In this document: one piece after another, positions 13,127 through 18,938 of the stretch
Layout of the letters: every line of letters starts with the position of its first letter
Numbering within the stretch: the stretch's first letter is position 1
NCBI GenBank assembly: GCA_934486705.1
Contig: CAKSQS010000048.1
Location: forward strand, 1 to 18,938
From: an uncultured Eubacteriales bacterium
Lineage (GTDB): Bacteria; Bacillota; Clostridia; Oscillospirales; Acutalibacteraceae
Direction of reading: 5' to 3'
DNA: 18,938 nt
Made by a program: the position numbers and the translations under genes
The notes under the pieces: model-generated
Database searches by the model: none
The model's input: the letters and a program-made list of their open reading frames with translations, nothing else
What the model was told of the DNA's origin: nothing

Positions 13127-13818
13127 AGCTCTGCCGCGGCGCGCGCACATTCAAGAATAAAATCCGAAAGTACGGTTTCGCCCGAATTGTTCATTTCGCG
13201 GTAAATGTCTCCCGCGCCCGCGCCCGCGTCGTCCGATATTCTGCGAACGGCGGCAAACGGCACGCCCGCATAATAGCAGACATAGGCGATAGCGGCGGTC
13301 TCCATATCGCAGCAAACCGCGCCGAAATCGTTTTTAAGCCTTTCGCGCAAATTATCGTCGGTTACAAAGCAGTCGCCCGTAACCGCAGTGCCGGTAACAG
13401 CCCCCGGCAGCAGCGATAAAATGCAGCTGTTCAGGCGCTTGTCCGCATTGTAAATATACTCCTGCCACGGCTTTTCGCAGGGCTTGTAGCCTATGCCCGT
13501 CAAGTCAAAATCGTGCTCCAAAAAACGGGAGCAAACGCAAATATCCCCGCGGCGAACGCCGTCTATCCCGCCGGATAGGCCGTAGTTAAGAATTATTTCG
13601 CAGCCCATATCAACAAAATGTGCGGCTGCGGCTGCGGCATTTACCTTGCCTATGCCGCAAAAACAGGCATACACATCTGCTTTGCCCGTTTTGAAATTAA
13701 GTATTCTTCTTTTCAGAAAGGAACTTTCCGAAAATTCGCCCCTTGTCACAAGGTCGGAAAGGGGCTTAAATTCTTCGTCATCGGCAACAATTATGCCGAT
13801 TTTTTTGTATTCCCGCAT
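13123..13818 (-). CDS. mtnN: 5'-methylthioadenosine/S-adenosylhomocysteine nucleosidase
   Basis: The 231-residue enzyme cleaves adenine from methylthioadenosine and S-adenosylhomocysteine, salvaging products of SAM-dependent reactions and feeding methionine recycling. Motifs align with E. coli MTAN: IGIIVADDEEF (Glu16 equals Glu12), FCGIGKVNAAAAA, LNYGLSGGI, the catalytic DMETAAIAYVCYYAGVPF and RRISDDAG (general-acid Asp). Some nucleosidases of this family act on futalosine or other nucleosides. The start is ATG at 13818-13816 with GAGGAAG, which lies in the last codons of the zinc-ribbon gene 4 bp away; the frame to 13920 is an artefact. The flippase gene overlaps its stop. Confidence 0.93.
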   Translation of the reverse strand: MREYKKIGIIVADDEEFKPLSDLVTRGEFSESSFLKRRILNFKTGKADVYACFCGIGKVNAAAAAAHFVDMGCEIILNYGLSGGIDGVRRGDICVCSRFLEHDFDLTGIGYKPCEKPWQEYIYNADKRLNSCILSLLPGAVTGTAVTGDCFVTDDNLRERLKNDFGAVCCDMETAAIAYVCYYAGVPFAAVRRISDDAGAGAGDIYREMNNSGETVLSDFILECARAAAEL

Positions 13819-13822
13819 TTGA

Positions 13823-14230
13823 TTATTCTTCCTCGGTTTTATCCTCTTTTTCGGGTTCTGCCGCGCTTTCAAAAACAAGCTTTTCGCCGCAGAAATTGCA
13901 ATAAACCGAGTTTTTATCAATAGACGCGCCGCACTTGGGGCAAACGCGCTTATTCTTTATGTTGTTTATTTCGCGGCGCAAAGCCTCTATTTTCTCGGTC
14001 TTCTCGTTTATGGCGTTAACCAACTCCGCCGCCTTTTCGTCGGTTATTTCGGTGTCCCTTATCTCGGCATAATAATATCTGCCCAGCGCTTCAAAATCCT
14101 TTGTGCGTTTGGCTTCGAGCGAGGCTATATCAAACCTCTGCTTTTGGGTGGTTACAACCTCGTTTGTCTTTTTGCAGGCAACGTCAAGCGCTTCCTTTGC
14201 TTTATTTACTGCATCATCAAAAAAATCCAT
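13823..14230 (-). CDS. Coiled-coil protein with C-terminal zinc ribbon
   Basis: The 135-residue protein has a helical/coiled-coil body (about 1-95: MDFFDDAVNKAKEALDVACK, later AINEKTEKIEALRREINNIK). A zinc ribbon follows with C97-P-K-C100 and C111-N-F-C114, then an acidic tail ending EKEDKTEEE. Such zinc-ribbon proteins are widespread in Clostridia but have no defined function; the fold suggests a scaffold or adaptor that binds Zn2+. AGGAGGT is optimally placed before the ATG and a near-consensus promoter lies directly upstream, so it is well expressed and heads the mtnN-flippase unit. I cannot name it further. Confidence 0.85.
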   Translation of the reverse strand: MDFFDDAVNKAKEALDVACKKTNEVVTTQKQRFDIASLEAKRTKDFEALGRYYYAEIRDTEITDEKAAELVNAINEKTEKIEALRREINNIKNKRVCPKCGASIDKNSVYCNFCGEKLVFESAAEPEKEDKTEEE

Positions 14231-14253
14231 AAATATTACCTCCTGTAATTAAA

Positions 14254-14282
14254 ATTTTATCACATATCAAAGCTTTTTTCAA
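14254..14282 (-). promoter_or_regulatory. Sigma-A promoter of the zinc-ribbon-mtnN-flippase unit
   Basis: Minus strand TTGAAA (14282-14277) and TAAAAT (14259-14254) are separated by 17 bp. The -35 overlaps the stop codon of the nucleoside kinase, so it separates the relA-to-kinase run from the next unit. Confidence 0.75.
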
Positions 14283-15190
14283 CCGATAAATTCACGTATC
14301 AGCGAATTTTCGGGTATAAGCGACCTATCTATCGGGTAAAAGCGCTCAATACTTTCAAGCGTTTGCATAAAATACGGGTTATCCGCGCATTGCGCGGTCT
14401 CGGCTTTTAAGGCGGAAAGCTCGCTTTTATAAAGGCACGGCTCGTAAATATGAAGCGTTTTTATAAGTATATCCGCCCTGTCTTTAAAACAGTAAAGGTA
14501 TTTTTCTTCACCCGCCGTTACGCCTTTCCATAAATTCAGGGTCTCCGCGGGGGAGGTGCTGCGGAATATTCTGTCCCGCAAAATTCGGCGCACAAGCCTT
14601 ATTTGGCGGCTTGTAAGCAATATTTCGCCGTTTTCATCCTCAATGCTGCGGTTTACGCTTATATACGCCTTGAAAAGCTTTTCGTGCGGAATAATGCCTG
14701 TTAAAACAGGGTTTAAGGCGTGCAGCCCCTCAACTATTACAATGCTGTTGCCCGAAATATCAAGCTCGCGCGCGTTTTCTATACGCTTTTTCGCCTGAAA
14801 ATCAAACTGCGGCAGATACGTTTTGCCGCTTTCAAGCGCTTTGTTAAAGCATTTGTTAATAAGCGGAATATCAAGCGCGTTTACCGATTCAATATCCTGC
14901 GTGCCGTCGGGCAGCAGCGGCAAAAGCGGGGGCGGCAAATAAAAATCGTCAAGCGAAATAACGTCGGTTTTAACGCCCCTCTCGGCAAGGCACCCGCGCA
15001 GCATATGCGCAGTGGTGGTTTTTCCCGAAGAGGAAGGGCCGGCAATTGCAATGACCTTTATGCTTTTGTTTTGGGTTATTTTATCAGCCACTGCGGATAT
15101 TTCGTTGCGATAGTGCCGCTCGGCACGCAAAACAAGTTCTTCGGGGCTTGTTTCGGCATAGCTATTTATTGTTTGCAGGGTACTTTTCAT
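14279..15190 (-). CDS. Uridine-kinase-like nucleoside kinase
   Basis: The 303-residue protein has an N-terminal helical segment (about 1-44), then a P-loop kinase of the uridine kinase/phosphoribulokinase family. Motifs are VIAIAGPSSSGKTTTA (Walker A, 51-59), VISLDDFYLPPPLLP, PLINKCFNKALESGKTYLPQFDF, VIVEGLHALNP and RLVRRILRDRIFR. It probably phosphorylates uridine or another nucleoside in pyrimidine salvage. Related clostridial proteins often carry an N-terminal threonyl-tRNA-synthetase-like TGS region, which is reduced or absent here. It overlaps the end of hemZ by 29 bases, so it is likely translationally coupled; no clear separate ribosome site is seen. Exact substrate is inferred. Confidence 0.88.
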   Translation of the reverse strand: MKSTLQTINSYAETSPEELVLRAERHYRNEISAVADKITQNKSIKVIAIAGPSSSGKTTTAHMLRGCLAERGVKTDVISLDDFYLPPPLLPLLPDGTQDIESVNALDIPLINKCFNKALESGKTYLPQFDFQAKKRIENARELDISGNSIVIVEGLHALNPVLTGIIPHEKLFKAYISVNRSIEDENGEILLTSRQIRLVRRILRDRIFRSTSPAETLNLWKGVTAGEEKYLYCFKDRADILIKTLHIYEPCLYKSELSALKAETAQCADNPYFMQTLESIERFYPIDRSLIPENSLIREFIG

Positions 15191-16643
15191 AAAATTTCAG
15201 AATACCGTCCTTCCGTTCCTTAAGCTCAGAAAACCGACTGATATATTCATATGGATATTTGAAGTTAAAAATGCGTTCAATATTATTTCCGCCGGGTTCT
15301 CTCATTTTTGTAACGGCAGACGCGCCGCAGGCAAGAATTGTGTGGGTTTCGTCCATAGTGTAAACGTTGTAAAGACATTCCGTTCCCGGTTTTGCATAGC
15401 CCACGTTTTCAAGATTACCTACGGTTTTGCTCTGCCTATACATATAGTATGGGTAAATTCCCGCGGTTTCAAGCGTTTTTTCGGCGTATTCCACCATTTC
15501 GGCAGCCGCCGCGCCCATTTGAGCCTCGGGGAAAAGCCCCGAGGTGTTAAGCGTGGAAGAGCGTTTCATTGAAAGCGAATGAACGGTAACGCTTTCGGGG
15601 CAGAGCGCCAGCACGCGGGATAGCGTGTTTTCAAAGCTTGCGGGAGTATCACCCGGCAAGCCCGCTATAAGGTCGGTATTTATATTTTTAAAGCCGCACT
15701 CCCTTGCAAGCCGAAATGCCGCCTCGGTTTGGGCGGCGGTATGCTTTCTGCCTATGTTTTTAAGCACCTCGTCGTTCATAGTCTGCGGGTTTATGCTGAT
15801 TCTTGAGGCGCCCATACGCTTTATAACTTCAAGCTTTTCTTTTGTTACTGTGTCGGGTCTGCCTGCCTCTACCGTGTATTCCGCCACGCTCTGTACGGGG
15901 AAATTCTCCGCCACTGCCGACATTATTTCTTCAAGCTGCTTAGCGGTTACGGAGGTAGGCGTTCCGCCGCCTATGTATATTGTTTCAAGCTTTAAAGAAA
16001 GCTTTTTCGCAATTTCCGCCGTCAGCCTTAATTCATCGCATAAAAGGGTTATATACTGCGGTATAAGCCTGCGCGCCTGCTCAACCGAGTGCGAAACAAA
16101 GGAACAATAGGCGCACCGCGTGGGGCAAAAGGGGATTGAAATATAAAGGCTGTAGGAGCTTTTGCCCGATAAATCGGTTATTCTTTTCTCCGCCGCAACC
16201 GTTTTTTTGCAAAGCTCTGTTTTGGCGGGCTTTACATACAGCGCGTTTTTAAAATACCGCTCCGCCTCGGTTTCACCTTCTGCCTTGCAAAGCCGCGAAA
16301 AAAGCTTGGCGGGGCGAACACCCGTAAGTATTCCCCACGGCGGGGTATAATGAGACGCCGCAACAAAGCAATTATAGAGTGCGGCGGCTATAAGCCGTTC
16401 GCACTCTTTATCATAGTTTTCAGCGCTGTTTTCAAGCGTTTTTTCATCGGTATAAATATTTTCGCCGAGAATAAGCTCCGCCGAAAGGCGCGTTACGCCG
16501 TTTTCGCATGATAAAACGGTTACGGCGGCGCGGTCGGAATTATCTCTGCCTTCGCATATTTCAATTTTCTCAAACGGCAGAAAAATTCTTATAAGCTTTT
16601 CAAGCTCATAGCCGAATGAATGACCTATTAAACACAGTTTCAT
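15162..16643 (-). CDS. hemZ: Radical SAM coproporphyrinogen dehydrogenase family protein HemZ
   Basis: The 493-residue protein has a HemZ-type N-terminal domain (about 1-160) containing PPWGILTGVRPAKLFSRL. The radical SAM core has C173-x3-C177-x2-C180 (CPTRCAYC), YIGGGTPTS, EAGRPDTV and GLPGDTPASF, with a HemN-like C-terminal region. It follows the family layout for oxygen-independent coproporphyrinogen III oxidation. In clostridia many HemZ/HemW relatives occur without a complete heme pathway, so heme delivery or another radical SAM role is possible. It begins 3 bp after the MBL hydrolase with only a weak GTGG ribosome site, suggesting coupling, and overlaps the kinase start by 29 bases. Confidence 0.93.
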   Translation of the reverse strand: MKLCLIGHSFGYELEKLIRIFLPFEKIEICEGRDNSDRAAVTVLSCENGVTRLSAELILGENIYTDEKTLENSAENYDKECERLIAAALYNCFVAASHYTPPWGILTGVRPAKLFSRLCKAEGETEAERYFKNALYVKPAKTELCKKTVAAEKRITDLSGKSSYSLYISIPFCPTRCAYCSFVSHSVEQARRLIPQYITLLCDELRLTAEIAKKLSLKLETIYIGGGTPTSVTAKQLEEIMSAVAENFPVQSVAEYTVEAGRPDTVTKEKLEVIKRMGASRISINPQTMNDEVLKNIGRKHTAAQTEAAFRLARECGFKNINTDLIAGLPGDTPASFENTLSRVLALCPESVTVHSLSMKRSSTLNTSGLFPEAQMGAAAAEMVEYAEKTLETAGIYPYYMYRQSKTVGNLENVGYAKPGTECLYNVYTMDETHTILACGASAVTKMREPGGNNIERIFNFKYPYEYISRFSELKERKDGILKFYEKYPANNK

Positions 16644-16646
16644 TTT

Positions 16647-17258
16647 TTACCACACAAACATATTGTTTTCTTTTTCATACCCCACGGTAGTAAAATCGCC
16701 GTGACCGGGGTAAACCTTGGTATCCCCCGGCAGGGCAATCAGCCGTTTGAGCGATTTTTTAAGGGCTTTAAGGCTGCCGCCCGGCATATCGGTTCTGCCT
16801 ACAGCGCCCGCAAAAAGCGTGTCCCCCGAAAAAAGGTTTTCGCCCGAAAGGTAGGAAACGCCGCCAACGGTATGTCCCGGGGTTAAAATTACCTCAAAAT
16901 CAATATCGCCCACGCTGAATTTTTCGCCGTCGCAAAATGTGCGGTCAGCCGAAAAGGGGGCTATATTTGCATGGAATTTATCCGATAAATTAAGCTCGGT
17001 ATCTTTAAGGGCGGGCGCGTCAAGCTCGCCTATACCTATTTCCACACCCGTTTCGTCTCTTAAGGCATCCGCCCCGCCTATGTGGTCAAAGTGTGCGTGG
17101 GTTATAAGAATCATTCGTGCCTTTTCCTCATTCGCCTTTAAAAAATCCGCGGTTATTTCGGTTTTAAAGCCGGGGTCTATAACCACCGCCGCCTTATCGG
17201 TTGAAATTAGGTAGCAGTTTGTTTTAATCAGTCCTAAGTGTATTGCTCTGATTTCCAT
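16647..17258 (-). CDS. MBL-fold metallohydrolase (glyoxalase II-like, YqgX type)
   Basis: The 203-residue protein is a binuclear metal hydrolase of the metallo-beta-lactamase fold. Visible ligands are TH54AH56FD58H59, TPGHTVGG, FSGDTLFAG and VYPGHGD, the pattern of glyoxalase II-like hydrolases. Substrates in this subgroup are thioesters such as lactoylglutathione or bacillithiol adducts; the actual one is unknown. The ATG at 17258-17256 has GGAGGA five bases upstream, preferred over an upstream ATG at 17282. It starts inside the 3' end of dtd (35-base overlap), indicating a compact operon. Confidence 0.92.
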   Translation of the reverse strand: MEIRAIHLGLIKTNCYLISTDKAAVVIDPGFKTEITADFLKANEEKARMILITHAHFDHIGGADALRDETGVEIGIGELDAPALKDTELNLSDKFHANIAPFSADRTFCDGEKFSVGDIDFEVILTPGHTVGGVSYLSGENLFSGDTLFAGAVGRTDMPGGSLKALKKSLKRLIALPGDTKVYPGHGDFTTVGYEKENNMFVW

Positions 17259-17712
17259 TTTTCCTCCATATATCGGTATCAAACAAAATTGTAACCGGCC
17301 CGTCGTTTATTAAAGCTACCTGCATATCCGCGCCGAAAATTCCCGTTTCAACGCTTTTAATGCCGTTTTTCCGCAATTCCTCACAGTAAAGCATATACAG
17401 CTCATTTGCCTTTACGGGCTCCATTGCGCCCGTAAATGAGGGGCGGTTGCCCTTTTTAACATCGGCGCACAGGGTGAACTGGGAAATTACCAGCATTTCG
17501 CCGTTTATATCGCAAACCGAGCGGTTCATTTTACCGTTTTCATCACAGAATATACGCAAAGCCGCCGTTTTTTTGGCAAGCAGCGCCGCGTCCTCTGCGG
17601 TGTCTCCCGTTTCTGCACCGAAAAGCACCATAAGCCCCTCGCCGCACTTTCCCACGGTTTCGCCGTTTACCGCCACGCTTGCGTTCTTAACACGTTGAAT
17701 TACCGCTTTCAT
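17224..17712 (-). CDS. dtd: D-aminoacyl-tRNA deacylase
   Basis: The 162-residue enzyme removes D-amino acids (and mischarged glycine) from tRNA. The diagnostic motifs are SQFTLCAD (77-84) and the cross-subunit Gly-cisPro motif in NDGPVT (136-141), with the start MKAVIQRVKNASVAVNGE. Most DTDs have about 145-150 residues; this one carries a C-terminal extension of about 13 residues (KNGNQSNTLRTD) that overlaps the next gene. Stop and start touch as TAATG with relA upstream, so translation is coupled. The relA-dtd pairing is conserved in Firmicutes. Confidence 0.96.
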   Translation of the reverse strand: MKAVIQRVKNASVAVNGETVGKCGEGLMVLFGAETGDTAEDAALLAKKTAALRIFCDENGKMNRSVCDINGEMLVISQFTLCADVKKGNRPSFTGAMEPVKANELYMLYCEELRKNGIKSVETGIFGADMQVALINDGPVTILFDTDIWRKNGNQSNTLRTD

Positions 17713-18938
17713 TACTGATTTATCCTTTCCACACCGAAAACGCCCTGCAGCTTTTCAAGCCGCGCTATAATGCTTTTAAGGTGCTCCACGCTTTCAGCCG
17801 AGAGCGACATTATAACAAGGCAATTGCCGCTTTTGGTTTGCCTTGCGCTTATGCTGTGCACGGGAACGTGCATATTCTGCATTGCGTTCATAACGTCTAT
17901 TAAAAGCCCGTCGCGGTCGATTGCCGCAACCTGCAGGGTAGATATGAACTTTTCCGATTGAGTGCCGTCCCAGTGTGCGGGAATCCAGCGCTCGGGCTCG
18001 GGTGAATCGGCAATATTTACGGGCACGTTATTGCAATCCCGCTTGTGAATTGAAACGCCGTGACCGCGGGTAATAAAGCCTATAATATCATCACCGGGCA
18101 GGGGAGTGCAGCACTTTGAGAGCTTTATAAGGCAGTTGTCAATGCCGTCCACCACAACGCCCTCGGATGATTTACTGCGCCGAATTTCGGGCACGGTAAC
18201 AATTTCCTGCGGTTTTTGCGCGGCGGTGCGCTTGTTGTAATCCTCTTTTATTCGGGGCATTATTTTTGAAAGCAGTATGCCGCCGTAGCCTATTGCGGCG
18301 TAGAACTCGTCCGCTCCCGAGAATTTAAGCCGCTTTGCAATATCCTCAATAAACTCCGCGTTTTCGTTTTCGGGCAGCTCGATCCCGTTGCGGCGGAACT
18401 CCCGCTCAACATCCAATTTTCCCGCAGCAATATTTTCGGCGCGCTTTTCTTTTTTGAACCAGGAGCGAATTTTGGATTTCGCCTGCGAAGTAACGGCAAT
18501 ATTGAGCCAGTCGCGGCTCGGTCCGTGCCCCGGCTGATTGGTGGTTAAAATTTCTATTACCTCGCCGGTTTTTACCTCGTGGTTTATGGGCACTATTTTT
18601 CCGTCTGCCTTAGCGCCCACCATTTTAGTGCCTACCGCAGAATGTATTGCAAAGGCAAAATCCACTATGGTAGAGCCCACGGGCAGGTTTATAACGTCGC
18701 CGCGCGGGGTTACCGCAAAAACGTCCTCCTGTGATAAATCGACCTTTATGCTGCGCACAAGGTCGGATGCGTCGGTGGAGGCTGCCTGCGAATCAAGTAT
18801 CTGCCTTATCCACTCAAGCCGCCGTTCCATTTTGGCGTTATTATCGGTAATGCCCTCTTTGTACTTCCAGTGCGCCGCTATACCGAACTCGGCTGTGTGG
18901 TGCATTTCAAAGGTGCGAATTTGAATTTCAAAAGGTAT
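17712..18938 (-). CDS. relA: (p)ppGpp synthetase/hydrolase RelA/SpoT, C-terminal part
   Basis: The 5' end lies outside the window. The visible 408 residues begin at the end of the synthetase domain (FEIQIRT, then MHHTAEFGIAAHWKYKEG). The TGS domain follows (DVFAVTPRGDVINLPVGSTI, then FAFAIHSAVGTKMVGAKADG). After a helical region comes the conserved cysteine domain (KLSKCCTPLPGDDIIGFITR, HKRDCNN), then an ACT domain (about the last 75 residues). Long RelA/SpoT enzymes make and degrade the stringent-response alarmone at the ribosome; hydrolase and synthetase active sites are not visible here. In Bacillus, Rel is bifunctional, and the same is likely here. It heads the dtd-MBL-hemZ-kinase run. 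Confidence 0.96.
   Translation of the reverse strand: MPFEIQIRTFEMHHTAEFGIAAHWKYKEGITDNNAKMERRLEWIRQILDSQAASTDASDLVRSIKVDLSQEDVFAVTPRGDVINLPVGSTIVDFAFAIHSAVGTKMVGAKADGKIVPINHEVKTGEVIEILTTNQPGHGPSRDWLNIAVTSQAKSKIRSWFKKEKRAENIAAGKLDVEREFRRNGIELPENENAEFIEDIAKRLKFSGADEFYAAIGYGGILLSKIMPRIKEDYNKRTAAQKPQEIVTVPEIRRSKSSEGVVVDGIDNCLIKLSKCCTPLPGDDIIGFITRGHGVSIHKRDCNNVPVNIADSPEPERWIPAHWDGTQSEKFISTLQVAAIDRDGLLIDVMNAMQNMHVPVHSISARQTKSGNCLVIMSLSAESVEHLKSIIARLEKLQGVFGVERINQ

Noticed and set aside
1..18938. Defence island, prophage or biosynthetic cluster
   Set aside because: All genes but two small ones belong to housekeeping, transport or sporulation families; no integrase, transposase, nuclease or synthase was seen.

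Overview
The window looks like chromosomal DNA of an endospore-forming Gram-positive anaerobe of the Clostridia. The likeliest group is Oscillospirales/Ruminococcaceae, an inference from gene content, the mixed GC/AT codon style and a GGCTCCCTT-type intergenic repeat. Evidence for sporulation comes from spoIIE, yabP, yabQ and a SleB-type cortex hydrolase, plus an apparent Spo0A-controlled spoIIE promoter. Apart from sleB and a small XRE regulator, every gene reads on the minus strand, so transcription runs from high to low coordinates.

Region by region in the direction of transcription. 18938-14279: a tightly packed run of relA (5' end outside the window), dtd, an MBL-fold hydrolase, hemZ and a uridine-kinase-like nucleoside kinase, with overlapping or touching reading frames. 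14282-11453: a sigma-A promoter, then a coiled-coil/zinc-ribbon protein, mtnN and a YabM/SpoVB-type flippase. 11385-10953: hup (HU) with its own candidate promoter and a strong terminator. 10941-7512: rqcP(yabO)-yabP-yabQ-divIC-yabR, the conserved sporulation/division cluster, continued by a THUMP-methyltransferase (YpsC type) and mscL. 7508-6688: a sigma-A promoter, a textbook FMN riboswitch, a terminator and ribU. 6687-5741: an AT-richer accessory patch with a ~245-bp hairpin-rich repeat, an 81-aa unknown gene and a convergent XRE regulator. 5740-2597: divergent sleB and spoIIE. 2588-1: a sigma-A promoter, a structured leader with a terminator (riboswitch-like), oadB (Na+-pumping decarboxylase subunit), a 44-aa OadG-like subunit and an AI-2E/PerM-family permease cut by the window edge.

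How the genes fit together: the order flippase-HU-yabO-yabP-yabQ-divIC-yabR-(...)-spoIIE matches the spoVT-to-spoIIE neighbourhood of Bacillus subtilis. It links chromosome compaction, ribosome quality control, septum formation and spore cortex formation. Here yabN/mazG is absent between the flippase and HU, and about 4.2 kb (ypsC, mscL, ribU, the repeat patch and sleB) separates yabR from spoIIE. The most interesting signals are non-coding: a riboswitch-like leader resembling the yybP-ykoY (Mn2+) class in front of a sodium-pump gene, and a spoIIE promoter with perfect -35 and -10 hexamers separated by 21 bp with Spo0A boxes on it. I found no defence system, CRISPR array, prophage, tRNA or rRNA.
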